NCBI GenBank assembly: GCA_000827265.1
Contig: KN834862.1
Location: 81,847 to 96,533 of the forward strand
From: Collybiopsis luxurians FD-317 M1
Lineage: Eukaryota > Basidiomycota > Agaricomycetes > Agaricales > Omphalotaceae
Length of the DNA stretch: 14,687 nt
Reading direction: 5' to 3'
In this document: in pieces, positions 1-10,938 of the stretch
Layout: each line of letters starts with the position of its first letter
How positions within the stretch are numbered: the stretch's first letter is position 1
Made by a program: the position numbers and the translations under genes
Notes under the pieces: generated by a model
Database searches by the model: none
Told to the model about the DNA's origin: nothing
Seen by the model: only the letters and a program-made list of their open reading frames with translations

Positions 1-3000
1 CCCTTCCTCTTTCAGCTCCTCCTTCTCGCGAGAACCAATTTTCCCAGTCTTGAACATATAAAATTTGAGAACAGCCTGTTCCCAATGACAGCCGCAGTGC
101 AGAGCATCTGCTCTCTTCTGCTGTCTCAGCCAAGACTCTCTGAAGGGTACTCCTGTGTTCTGAAACTCCTGACTTGTACCATTCCAGTCGTTCACTTCCG
201 AGTTCCGTGTGTTGTGGTGGTTCAGGCATCGGGTAGTGCCAAACTTGGTAGTGAGGATCTCGAGGGAGAGTTCTTTGCAGATGGATCCACATTCGGTTAC
301 AAAAAAGTTGACCTCCCGCATGAGGTTTTTAAGGGTGGGATCGATCTTGGTCCCTTTGACGAGGAACTCTTGGATAGCTTCCTCCGCCTCTCCTGGCCAA
401 TCATTTAGTATAGAAGAAATTCTAACGACTTAAACACGTACTTTTGTTCAAAATATCTCTTGCCAGTGCAACTTTTTCTTCATCTGAAGGGTGGTAAGTT
501 GTAATATATTCATTGGTGGCATGAGGGGTCTCACTCACATTCTATTATTTTCTTCCTGGATCCTTTTGCACTACCAGCGTCGCCTCCGGTACTCTTCAAA
601 GCCTTCAATGCTTCAGTGTCCTCTTCAGCATCCATTTCCAGTCCATATTCTTCATCATCCTGGTCTAGTCTCCTTCAGGTCAGTGCGTAACTTTTTCATG
701 CAACAATTACTGACTGATCTTCCTCTTTTTTGCAGGCACTTTACCCTCCCCTAATGCATGCTGCTCCTCATCCTCTGTAGGAGCAATTCCCTCAACCACT
801 GTACCCAACATTAGCATATTTCTTTCAAGGGCTGTTGGACTTACACTGATTCGAATCATCCTCGATCTTTGCATTCTTCTGTTTCCTGGTTCTCTTTCCA
901 CCATTTCTTGCAGCTGGTTTCTTCTTGCTTGCATCAGCTGAAGCCTGCGCAAATGCCGCTATGTCTACCTCGTCATTGTCTTTGGTCTTGAAAGGTATTA
1001 ACGTCAGCCCATTCACCTTGGCGATAGCAAACAGTTCTGTGAGCTTATCATTGACATGGTCATCATTGGAGCAAAACTTCCCTTGTTCTGACTCCACTAC
1101 CTTGTTGACCCTGGGACTTAATGCCACCGATCCATTTCCCATGGCCCGCAGTACTGCGGGGTTGATGGCTGTTTCCATGCGAGAGAACTCTCCCTCAGCG
1201 ATGGCCGAGCCACTACTCGTCAATACACTATCCTCAATGATAACCCTGGCCTCTGGGATCATTCGAGTGGGTAGTGCATCCTGCGCTGGGAAAGTGGGGA
1301 GCAGAGATGGGTTTGGACAAGTGAATACACTCTTTACATCTGATTGGGCAGCTGTTGAGAGGTCTAAGTGATTTTCCACAGGTGTTGCTGGTGGATTCGG
1401 TCAACTCGAGCCTTCTTCATTGGTCGACGAGGAAGATACGGGCAGTTCTGAGGGTACCGATTGAATATTTCTCATATACCACCATCCTGCCCATAGTGCT
1501 CTACCTTCGCTTGATTGAGGTTCAGGAATGGAGAAGCGTGAAAATTGCGTGTTGGCTTCGGTAACACTTGCACTGGAGGGGGCCCCTCCAAATATTGCCT
1601 GGTCCAATATCTGACCTACATGGGAAGTGACGTCTATTTCGCTACCTGCAATCTCTTGGTTCTGGTCAGGCTTAAGATTAGGTCCAAATGCTGTATTCAA
1701 ACTAGGTCAATGTGCAATAAATCCATTTTGTTTTGAAACCTACGCTTTGGCCCCTCGTCCTTGTTTTGAGGGTCTGTTGCATGAATCCCATCTCCGCTGG
1801 TCAGAAATAAGCGGCCATTTTGCTCATCTGGTTTAGCTGGCATGGATCGCTCTTCATGTCGTGGACCATATTCAAGATTGGGTTGACCGTCTGCTGCGTG
1901 ATCACCTGTATTAAAGGCAGCTTGGCTAATACTTTGAATGTGATCTTACCAGCTAGGTGCTCGCTGTCGATACTAATGGTCTCCGCCATCTGAGGGAGAA
2001 TACCTGTGTGGAGTTTCAGATTAGCGGAGAGCGACAAATTTCTACTGAAATTACCTTTCAAAGCCTCATTTGTGCTTTCAGTTTCCGCCGTGAGCTTTTT
2101 GCTTCCTCCGCTTTGAAACAACTGATCATTTTGCGCAACTACTGAGGTCTCTGGTTCTTCCTCAGTTTGGAATTGACTGGGCACAGCATCAGCTGTGATA
2201 TCTGTCTCGGTAGTATCAAAGGCAGATTTGAAGGACACTCACAATGAACTTACCGGATGGTTGGCCATTGTTGATTTTACTGACCAAAGTTTCTGTTGAA
2301 ATTGTGAGGAAAGGAACAATGCTTTATAGGTGAAGCTTACCTTTCAGAGCATAATTCACATTTTGGGCCTCTACTAGGCCGTTCTCATGTACCTGCGTCG
2401 GGAACGAAGGGCCTTTCAGCGCGCTGGCTGAAGTTCCAGCTTCGATTAGTTTCTGGGTTTGTCCATTTAAGTTCGGCTCTGGATTATGACTGGAGGGAAA
2501 AATTGATGTTGATGGGCATTCAAGGTCTAGGTCAGTTAGGTCAGACATAATGGACAAGGCTGGCCCTAGATAAGCCTAAAATTCCAACCGACAAGGTAAT
2601 ACCTACCTCTCGCCACTAGATTGCTGTCGTTTGAAGGGCTTCGCATGGCTGCAATTTCAGCCTCCAGACTCAGGATTTCCTTCTCCTTCTTTTCCTGGGC
2701 GCAGTCAGACTGTGCCTTATTCTGTGGTCGCACAGACTTCTGCTTGCAAAGTTCAACTTCCTGGCACAATGCCACTAATCTCTGCTCCTTCAATTCTAGG
2801 GTGTCATTCAGTACCTTGTTTTCTATAGGGTGATCAGTTGTATACGATAAATGTTACAATTAAAGAGGTTGTACTTCGGGAAGGCATTGGTGTAGGTTTT
2901 GTTCAGGACAGTGATTCACTCTGGGACACAAGGAAAGCAGCAATGGGGTTCTGTAGAAAACTAAGGACTGTGAAAGTCTGTCCTACTTCGTGCGTTCATG

Positions 3001-3180
3001 TTAAAAAATGGGAAATGACACCAGTTCAATTAGGTTCAACTCAAGAGCTGCGAACTGGTCCGCTTCATCCAATTCAAATATATTACGACTGTTCATTTGG
3101 CTTCCGATTATTGAACCTTTGATTTTTGATGTTCTCTGTACAAATCTTTTATTCAACATCGACTCTGCGGTTTCCTTCAT
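1..3180 (-). pseudogene. Multi-exon gene of unknown function, 3' end beyond the window, one in-frame TGA
   Basis: I do not recognise the family. Exons inferred from reading frame and splice sites (minus strand, 5' to 3'): 3180-3022, about 2795-2607, 2526-2341, 2292-2254, 2201-2055, 2003-1950, 1905-1744, 1690-845, 798-715, 664-539, 483-442, then 392 to the window edge. The join between the first two exons is unresolved. About 750 codons from 2795 to the edge carry a single stop, TGA at 1403-1401. Exon 2 is a Glu/Lys-rich likely coiled coil. The middle is Ser/Pro/Thr-rich and disordered. Residues coded near 950-880 are Lys/Arg-rich, and a PAKKRKI motif near 735-715 is a plausible nuclear localisation signal, followed by an acidic stretch. 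The last exon is charged and helical with scattered Cys/His/Trp. Introns are about 45-60 nt and ten in a row are phase 1. A nuclear role is inference. The gene is divergent to the gene starting at 3431. Confidence 0.6.
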
Positions 3181-3430
3181 GTACGTAGATCATACTCCCT
3201 TTTAACTGTACTCTGTGTTGTTGACTTATGTGACTAGAGTTGGCCATTTGGGGTTACCCAAGTAAATTCAATCCCTCCTGTGAACTTGATCACTACATAA
3301 TTCCAAGTAAACGGAGTTCTGGGCAATTGTTCACTTGTAGTAATCACTTTTGAGTGGGCCCCTAGGCCTTGTCATACTTGCGACAATTATTATGTTTGAG
3401 ACTCCGTCTGCTGTTTTCTTTTGGCTCCCA
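3181..3430. promoter_or_regulatory. Divergent intergenic spacer between two unknown genes
   Basis: This 250-bp gap lies between the inferred ATG of the minus-strand gene (3180) and the ATG of the plus-strand gene (3431). It should contain both promoters. I see no clear TATA box or repeated operator-like motif. The only support for a regulatory role is the head-to-head gene arrangement. Confidence 0.35.
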
Positions 3431-4471
3431 ATGGCAGATCCAGTGCACAAAGCGACCCCAGTGGCAACAGCAAGAGAGAGTAAACACTCCCGTTTTTACA
3501 AGTGGTGAGCCTCTCTAATTCAAAAGTACATTTAGCATCTCATGCTAGACACTAGCCACTGGGAAGCTCGTCGGATCCAGGCTTGAGAATGGCAGCAAGC
3601 CCATCGAGCAGCCTCTAAGGAATCATCGTTTGCAAAAAGTCAGGGCAAATCTTTGATTCAGGGACCATCCCAAAATCCCCCTTGTGCGCATCAAAAATTT
3701 GGACAATGTTTGGAATTGCTAGGACCTCCTGCTGAACACAGTGTCGCTGCTCATCGAGTCAACATAGCCGTTCAGGTCCATCCCTCCATCGACAAGTTTT
3801 ACCCAGCATTTCTAACCCTCAGAAACAACGTAGATCATTGGCTGGACCATTGTGAACGGTCTTTCCTCTTGGCTGAAGCTGAATCCTCTGCGCACACCCT
3901 GCATGTTGAACTGATCGCAGGAGCCAACCTTGCTGTTGATATACATGGCTTTATTGACCCATATATCTGGACTTCACCATTTTTTCAGGACATGGATGTC
4001 TGGAGGATTTTCAAAAGTATATGCTTCATGCAATTTAGGGTCAGTGAAGGCAAGACCAGACTTCTAAAAAAAAATCCTATTCTTTCCATGGCCAGTAATC
4101 AGCCCAAATGGCGCCAACTGCAGTGTTCAATACTGCTCGAAGATTCTAGTCTTTCGACTCAGATCCTATACTCTTGCATCTCATCTTTGACTTCCAAAAC
4201 CAATACTGTGATCCACACTAGCTCAACATTCACACAGTATAGTCTCGAGACAACGCCAGCAGTTGATAAGCTCAGCCGAACAATCCAGGTTGTCCAAAAT
4301 CTGTACCAGCATTGGTACAGCTTGTTAGACAGCGTTGATGATGATATCCAGTTCAGGGGTGACTTGGTGCAGTATATGTTCAAACAAACCTCTCGTACAT
4401 TGTTCAGGCTGGGCGAAGCTAGGGAAAGACTGAGGGCCTTGCAGAATCTGGAAGAGTACAGTGTTCCGTAG
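3431..4471 (+). pseudogene. Two-exon gene for a helical protein of unknown function, one in-frame TGA
   Basis: Exon 1 is 3431-3504, intron 3505-3555 (51 nt, GTGAGC donor, ACTAG acceptor, phase 2), exon 2 is 3556-4471 ending in TAG. The result is about 329 codons interrupted only by TGA at 3584-3586, where CGA (Arg) would fit the basic helical surroundings (RIQA-x-EWQQAHR). The first 60 residues are basic and rich in Ala/Gln. The rest is mainly alpha-helical, with several Trp and Asp/His residues, a charged C-terminal helix (RLGEARERLRALQNLEE), no signal peptide and no clear membrane segment. I do not recognise a domain. ATG 3431 was chosen because it opens the frame that splices cleanly into the long exon. 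The TAG at 4469-4471 may not be the true end, since two frames stay open for about 40 codons beyond it. Confidence 0.6.
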
Positions 4472-4747
4472 ATACTAATTTCCACTATGCCCGTGTATAT
4501 TTGGTTCGTCCAGATAGAGAATATATGTGGAAGATGTTCAACACTATTTGGATTGCTAATTCAAGGGGGACCGTTATGTTTGAGAACATGTTAACGACCT
4601 GAACTGAGTTGGACACCATAAACTATGTTGGCGACCAAAAATTACATTGGCAACCAAAAATTATGTTGGTGACCTAATTGTGCTGGCGTCCACTAGTGGG
4701 TTGGCAGCCACCCCATTCCACAGTATATCTGAGTGTTATTTTCTCAG
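4472..4747. other. Stretch without a supported gene
   Basis: Two overlapping plus-strand frames stay open from about 4471 to 4600, so part of this may be a further exon of the upstream gene, but I could not find a splice join. From 4624 it contains the 19-bp repeat listed separately. A pyrimidine-rich run ending in CAG at 4747 looks like a 3' splice acceptor. Confidence 0.3.
4624..4690. repeat. 19-bp minisatellite, about 3.5 copies
   Basis: Units start at 4624, 4643, 4662 and (partial) 4681. The common core is TTGGYRACC followed by an A-rich tail. At the same core dinucleotide the first three copies read GGCGACC, GGCAACC and GGTGACC: CG, CA and TG, which are the ancestral CpG and its two deamination products. 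The partial fourth copy reads GGCGTCC and keeps CG. Confidence 0.75.
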
Positions 4748-7350
4748 GAAGACTCAAGGTGATCTCTAATTGAAAAACTTGTTCTTATGCACTGTCGCTG
4801 GATAATCTTGGGTACTTATACACAATATATACCCATAATGGCTTAAACAAACATCGCAGTAAATTGCAAGTCCAGTTAGTACATTCCGAAGGCTCTTATT
4901 TCTGCATAAACAGTTCCATGTGTAGCTCTCAAGTGATCTACAGAATTATTGTTCACGGTATAAATGCAATCAATCAGTCTACTCTACAAGTACTCGAAAG
5001 CAAACCCCCATTAACTTGGATGCCCTACGAATGTCAATTGGTTACAGTCAGTAAGGTAAGTACAGGTAGGATTCACGTTTTATCCATTGATTGTACGTCG
5101 ATCTAGTCCATCAAGACTCCGCATTCCCAGTAGCCGCATTTTGCGACTTCATACAGGTGTTCTCATATCGTGCGCCGTATACCAATTTAATTTGTGTATG
5201 GCCAATTTCGAGCAAACCTCGAGCGAACCAATAAGAGCTAGATTTTTCATTTATTGTACAAGTTTTACGGTTCAAGAGGAAGGTACAGAGTCAACTATAT
5301 AAGTTTGGACTTGCATGAGTGATTGCTAAAATTATACAGCTTTTGACCTCATTCTCGCCCAGTGCAACCCAAATATTAGATGGATATGGAGGCCTCATCA
5401 TGTTAGACGGGGTACACAGACTGTTTTGGAGGATGTCATTGGGACTCTGTGGCCGAGGTATTGGCAATGGCTCGTTTCAGTCTGAAGTCTACAAAAAGAT
5501 GGAGAAACGGGGCTTGATTTGAAATAAGTATACTATCTTGGGGAGAAGGAAGATTCGGATTCTGAAGTCAATAAATTGCTAGATTCGACCTTTTTCATTG
5601 GACCATGCATCCGATAGATTGATTTTGATCCTGGTCCAATACACCGTAAGTTAGCAAATTTGCCTTTATTGTGATCTCCAGACTGATTGCTTCATTTTTG
5701 AGCCTTTCATTTTGAGAAGAACATATGGTATTATTCATCAAGCTTTAAAAATAGGGCACAGTATCAAATAGATGCATAATAATCATCGCATCAACCAAGT
5801 AATGCGATGTTGGAGTGTGATACCTTCTTTGAGTATCTGAAAGGTCTTTCAGTAGACTCAATCATACACATGGCACCTTATAAGTGGGAGATATTCATAC
5901 CATAATTCAGAGATAGAGTACTTTCTGAGTGTTTTCTGCCTGGGACAGAACTCCGCGGTTGGCACATATGAATGACTAAGTCTAAGTTTTTAATCTTCCA
6001 TCTTCAAAGGCTCACTCTTTATCTTTCCCCAGGACTGATATTCTTTATGGGACTAAGGGTCCCAGAATTGGCGACTTATTTCTTCAGAGGTTTGAGGCGT
6101 TGGCATTACAGAATGAGCAGCTGAAATATAGCATTATTGATCAGTGCATAATTCCTCCTATTTCACATATTTTTGATACTCATTAGAAACCAGATGAACA
6201 CTTATTCACGCAATCTTGCATACACAGGACAGTCAACATGTCGGAAGTCGCAACAATGGTGCAGGTAGTAGTCGTAACAATAGCGGCCAGCAGACCCGTC
6301 GTACACCTTGTTGGTTTGTGCCCGCTCTATTACTTCTCTACTATAAAGTTTGTTCTTGACCTCCCAGAGGCAGAGAAAAATGCTCCAGTGTTTGTAGATC
6401 AGTATACAATTGATTTTGAGTGTACTTACCCCCAGCACAGTTATGATATCATATACTTTGATTTGAACAAAAATGTTACAGTCGATATAAACAGCTTTGA
6501 CCGGTACAGATACAGCTTCCCTTCGAGCGCCCAGCCAAGTGCCTGACCAAATTTCTGCATTCAAAACCACCAATGTTCTGCAGATATACATATATACAAA
6601 AAAAAGGTTCTGGGTGTTTATGTACGACAAGCTACAAGTACTAGACTTTAGAGCTTTCACCTGGCTGAGAGGGAAGGGGTTCAGTGTAGGCACCCAATTC
6701 TCCTTGCTGAGATGAATGATGAGAGGATTTTGCGACAATAAGAATGAAGAACATATGTTCCTTGGTTGGCCAGAGATATTGAAAATCTCATCACTACGAG
6801 GGTGATTATGTATGATTTTCACAGTACGGTTAATAAGCTGCAGGTCTGGAACATCCTGTTAGTAAAGGATCTATAATATAGAAAAAAATTCAGCAAACTG
6901 ATATTCAGACCCAAGTTTGTGATCCTCACAGCTAAGAAGCATTTTTGCTGACTAGCTATGCATACTTTTCCCAGAATCTCAAGATATAACGTGAACAGAC
7001 AGATTGTCTCCAGTTGGAAAAAAAATTAGGAGGAATGGAGCGTGATAACAGATGAGAACATACTTGGCAGTCAATGTCATTTATTTGAATGGAGACCTCA
7101 CCTCCATCACTTGCTAGGACTGTGATGGTCTCTCCATGATCCTATGATGCAGATGACATTAGAGTACACATATTAGCATACTTTACTGAACAAAACACAC
7201 CGATAGAAGGCGGCAAGGGAGGCAAACATAACAACTGTCAAACCGATACAGCAGCTCCTCATTGACAAGGGGACTGATACTACTGTACTTTTCAAGGAGT
7301 CCGCAGTTGGAGGAGGACATGTCGGGGGAAAAGACAAGACACGAGGTTGA
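4748..7350 (+). pseudogene. Possible heavily decayed multi-exon gene (low confidence)
   Basis: I do not recognise a family. Several plus-strand segments read like protein between stops: 4748-5055 (good GTAAGT donor at 5056), 5159-5979, 6033-6490, and 6657-7350. A plausible intron at 5980-6032 joins two of them in frame. Examples of protein-like text are GTLWPRYWQW (near 5440), FLPGTELRGWH (near 5950), LFLQRFEALALQNEQL (near 6100), SYDIIYFDLNKNVTV (near 6450) and PWLARDIENLITTRV (near 6770). The 5159-5979 frame carries about 12 stops in 274 codons, not clearly fewer than chance would give at this base composition, so stop density alone does not prove coding. A frame change near 6490 would be needed. 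It could be one gene, several fragments, or noncoding sequence read optimistically. Confidence 0.28.
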
Positions 7351-7425
7351 ATGTATAGCTAAGAGCTTCGGGTTTAATGTAATTTGGGCAACAGAACCAT
7401 GAGTACCGAGGCATACTAAAATATG

Positions 7426-8073
7426 TCATTGATGTAACGTTGTTAGTCTGCACAAATGTTTAGGATTCCCTGTTCGCCGGAGCACCAGTGTACTCAGTAC
7501 AACATAGTTGTTCAGTGCGATCTGTGCTCCATCCTTGGCGGGACTCTCTCCCATTTTAGTCCCTCTTAGCCAATAAAACTTGTCCAAGACATTTCTTACA
7601 ACTGCTCTGACGAACTTGACATTAGCGGAGAATCAAACGAACAGTACAAACACAATCTGGGAACCCAGGATTAGCGGAAGATGGTCCCATTCGCTTCACT
7701 CCACAACCTCCATTCGTCAAAGTGATCTCGCACTTGATTTTGCCGAATGACTGGGTAGGGCGCATAAGATTTTCCCAGGACTCAGTGTAGGAAGTAAATG
7801 GCTATTGTCGAAGACCGCTATGAGCTCTTAAATGATTAATTTCAGATTAGTTAGCACAGTAGCAGGGTGGAAAGAGCATGAGACAAAAGGCTTACGATGG
7901 ATCCGCTTAATCCTAGCAGCAGCAGTTACTGTAGCCCGGCAAGCCCAAGTTTGATAGAAGTTGATGAAATTGATATGAAGTTCTACTTCACCAACTGGTT
8001 CACCCGAATCTAAGCCGAACCCGCAGGATGTTGGGTGGTAATCCAATATATAAATAGCGCCCTTCCCCAACAC
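7426..8073 (-). pseudogene. Possible decayed coding segment, minus strand
   Basis: One minus-strand frame runs from 8073 to a TGA at 7428-7426, 216 codons, broken only by TAA at 7830-7828 and TGA at 7719-7717, 7698-7696 and 7635-7633. About 12 stops would be expected by chance, so the excess openness is suggestive. The translation includes protein-like stretches such as VRNVLDKFYWLRGTKMGE near 7580 and ATVTAAARIKRIHRKPF near 7910. There is no clear start codon, and a TATA-like run lies at the 5' end near 8050. No family recognised. It would run divergently from the possible plus-strand segment starting near 8372. Confidence 0.35.
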
Positions 8074-8371
8074 TATTTGGTGAATTATTGAGATGTATGC
8101 TGACTAGTTCCCCCGATCCTGATGATCAACAGTTGAAGGTCATTTGATTATGCAATATATGCTCTAGCTGACCTACGTGGGGTTGTCCCTGGTCATCTTT
8201 CCTAGCATTGGAGTCAACAGACCTGTCTAATGGATTAATTCCCAAATATCAATGAGTTTATTATAAATAGCCAGAGGCCTATCGGAGGGATCGTAAGAAA
8301 AAAAAAATAGGTAATGGAGAGGGGAGAATACTGCTCACACTATGTGGAATATGCCATCTGGAGAAATATAA

Positions 8372-8923
8372 ATTAGCGAGCCAATTGACTGGGAGTTTGT
8401 AATGGAATGTCATTTTAGGCAGGGAAGAAAGAACGCAGAGGCAAATAAGAAAGGTCATTCAGGGCTGAGCAGGGGCTCGATGAAATGGCAGCCTGAATAC
8501 TCCACTGTAATGGATGAGGGACAAGGGTTCCGCCTGGTGACCCTTAATGCTCCACTACGAAACAGACTCCGCATGAACCTCATAGGTGGATAGTGGTTCG
8601 AAAAAAAGAATTTCAGTAATTTTAAAAAATAGTGATAAACAGCTAGCCGCCATTATGACAGGGTCACCGCTGTGTGGTTAGGTGAGCTGGCGCACTTGCT
8701 CGCTGAAGGTGACCTTATACCAAACACCATTGTAAGTCAGGACAAGATGTAAGAGTGTTGGCTCGAGTGGGTGGTAGACTGGCTTCAAACTAAAATTTGA
8801 CAAGAGAAGGAAGAGAGAAAGCGCCATGGCCAGCGTACCTTCAACGAAACCCTCAAGTTGACTCTAAATCCTTCTCACCTCAGAATCTTTACTGTACTTG
8901 GAAAAAACATGACAAGCCATTAG
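8372..8923 (+). pseudogene. Possible decayed coding segment, plus strand
   Basis: A single plus-strand frame from 8372 to TAG at 8921-8923 is open for 73 codons, then carries stops at 8591 (TAG), 8630-8638 (TAG, TGA, TAA in a row), 8750 (TAA) and 8798 (TGA). The translation between them is protein-like: DRVTAVWLGELAHLLAEGD near 8660, ECWLEWVVDWLQTKI near 8755 and KEERKRHGQRTFNETLKL near 8810, suggesting a helical basic protein. Six stops in 184 codons is only modestly below chance. No family recognised. It converges on the minus-strand gene ending at 9191. Confidence 0.3.
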
Positions 8924-9190
8924 TGCAAAAGTACATGAAATGCTATGTACTGTAATGTTAAGTGAAGACATAAACCTTCACTCAAATCTGTGGGACAGGC
9001 TTTTTCGCTGTACCGTACAGTGGTGAAAGTGGGGAACAACAAGGAGCGGAAATCTCCACGTGATGCGGGAGGCAGAAAATAGCCTAAGATTCAGGAGTAC
9101 TCGGCAGCCAAGTACAAAAAATGACATAGAACATAATGAGAATATATTACTGATGACAAGGGTGGGGCGACATATTCACATTGATGTGTA
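8924..9190. other. Spacer without a gene
   Basis: No coding frame, RNA gene or repeat could be supported here. A short perfect palindrome (CTGTACCGTACAG) sits at 9008-9020. The left boundary of the transposon-like unit carrying the KDZ gene may lie in or before this stretch, but I could not find a terminal repeat. Confidence 0.3.
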
Positions 9191-10882
9191 TCAAGGTTCA
9201 GAATGAGATGGGTCATCTTCTCTGGGCTCCCAAATTTCCTGCAACTGGTGAATAAGTTCGGCATTATATTGGGCTTCCTGCTGTAACCTGCATTGCTCTT
9301 CTTGGAGACATTCATTCTCTGCATGAAGCCCCTCTGCTTCAGATTGGGCTTGAGTCAAGGCAGCTTCTTTGAATAGAAGATTGGCCGAGAGTTCCGCCGC
9401 ATTACTTCTACGAGATCGCTGAAGGGAGACAAAAAGTCGATTTACTGAGTTGTGAATTTTGTCCAGAAGTGGAATGTGGTCAAGACTCAAACGACGAGAT
9501 GTATAATTTGCAAACAGTTCGTGCGCATGGGTATGCTGGGCTGCTAGATAAATCCAACATCCAGTTTCTTCGCCCAGTCATTCGCACTAAATTAGATTAA
9601 AACTGATTCAGAAAAATTCAATACACAGAGGATCTGTGACATACCCGACAAATGATATTTTCAATTTGCTGATGGTACCGCCTAGTTGAGTCAGAAACTT
9701 CTTGTCGAACGGGTGGAATGGACCTGTCTCTGACAATGTCTACAACAGTTACATAGTTAGTGTATGATTATATGACAATAGAATGTTTTTTACCCCATTG
9801 GCGAGAACCTCTGAATGCACCCTGAACATGACCATATATTGCGTGCCTTTGGGAGGGTCGATTGGCACATTTAGGCCTTGAAGGAGTACTTTCAGGTGAT
9901 ACTAAAGAGATTGTAGCAGGACTAGAGGGCGGCAAGGGTGTATTAGTTACAAGGTATGAATCCGAATTGGTAACAGAGTTGGATTCGAAAGCAGGCAATG
10001 AAATAGATGGGCTAGAAGGGGGAAGAGGCGAATCGGTTAGAATTTCTGCACCCAAAATTGGCACAGAATTGAGACCAGTAATTGCCAAAGGATTAGTGTT
10101 GACCTGAAAGCCGTCAATGGGAGCAGGACGAGTAAAAAGGGCCAGATCATCCACATTTTTGCATAAGGGAGTTGAAGGGCACAAACCATGTCCCAAAATG
10201 TCAACAAAGATAGACGGCTCTGCCGGGGGAGGCCCCTGAGAGGGAGAGAATCCAGGAGAACGAGACACAACTGAAAGGTCAGGTCCAAAGGGATGGTTTC
10301 CGTACGCCTGCACACCCCTCGAAGAAGGTAAAAGACTGGGCGCTGCTTGCGCTAGATTTGGGCCTCCCGTCGAAGGAGGTGCAGCCCAAGGTTCATTTGT
10401 TTGCGCACTCGTTTGTGCATTCGAAGCTGTAGTTGGCGTATTGTTGGCTCGAAGTGCTTGTAAATGAGGGAAAGAGGTGCCATGAGACACCACGATGCCT
10501 CTCTTCTCCAAAGAGCAAAACTGGAAGAGAAGACATCGAAGGTTCAGCAAATTATTTCACCACCGCCGCACTCAGAAAAAAAGCATACCAAATCCATGTA
10601 AATCTTGCTATGTTTACAATCAGGTGAGGTTATTAATGGATTCCCATCGCATTTTCAACAATGGTGTGGTTTACCACATTTGGAAGTGGCTTCAACAGCA
10701 TTTACAGGGTTTCGAGGGTTGGACCGAACCACACAATTAGGAGGCTTCAGGGGACTAGTATGACCTGGGCCTTTCTGTGAACCAGAGTGTACAGAACTAT
10801 TTGTCAGTTTTTGTGGACTCCAACAAGCAGAAGCTCTAGATCTTGCAGGAGTGTTCTTTGGAGAATTGATGGTACGAGCCAT
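9191..10882 (-). pseudogene. Cys/His-cluster and coiled-coil protein, divergent partner of the KDZ transposase, two in-frame TGAs
   Basis: Exons (minus): 10882-10589, 10520-9794, 9739-9645, 9586-9191; introns of 54-68 nt, with phases 0, 1 and 0, all keep the frame. About 500 codons contain two stops, TGA at 10657-10655 and 9580-9578. The start sits in GCCATGG. Residues 1-65 are basic and Ser/Pro-rich. Residues about 66-90 hold a likely zinc-binding cluster, KCGKPHHC-x-KCDGNPL followed by C-x-H; the TGA falls inside it where Arg would fit. Residues about 115-335 are Ser/Pro-rich and disordered, with a duplicated PLPPSSP motif. The C-terminal part has a conserved-looking CWIYLAAQHTHAHE segment and then a Glu/Gln-rich coiled coil of about 50 residues. 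I infer a nuclear, possibly DNA- or protein-binding accessory factor of the neighbouring transposase, which it flanks head to head 56 bp away. The family name is unknown to me. Confidence 0.7.
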
Positions 10883-10938
10883 GGCATGAGAAAAAAGAGA
10901 AAAAGTCCTTTATATAGACACTCTGTTGCTGAGTAAGC
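10883..10938. promoter_or_regulatory. 56-bp divergent spacer with TATA-like element
   Basis: The spacer separates the ATG of the minus-strand gene (10882) from the first ATG of the KDZ frame (10939). A TTTATATAGA stretch at 10909-10918 could serve as a TATA element. If KDZ translation starts at the later in-frame ATGs at 10963 or 10978 the spacer is up to 95 bp. Such a short gap implies coupled expression of both genes. No experimental or comparative support is available from the sequence alone. Confidence 0.45.

Noticed and set aside
2838..3122. 94-codon plus-strand open frame
   Set aside because: It overlaps the inferred first exon (3180-3022) of the minus-strand gene in antisense and has no splice or domain support.
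5159..5979. Claim that every stop in this frame derives from C-to-T change
   Set aside because: Every stop codon has a C-first precursor (CAA, CAG, CGA), so this is true of any stop and proves nothing. Only the TGA-only bias in the well-supported genes is informative.
6202..6822. 206-codon minus-strand open frame, the longest in the middle region
   Set aside because: Its translation is rich in Cys, Tyr and Ile with no domain-like pattern, and the opposite strand reads more like protein in several segments. I treat it as an antisense shadow, though its length is somewhat unexpected by chance.
9008..9020. Perfect 13-bp palindrome CTGTACCGTACAG
   Set aside because: It is short, occurs once, and has no positional context that would suggest a function.
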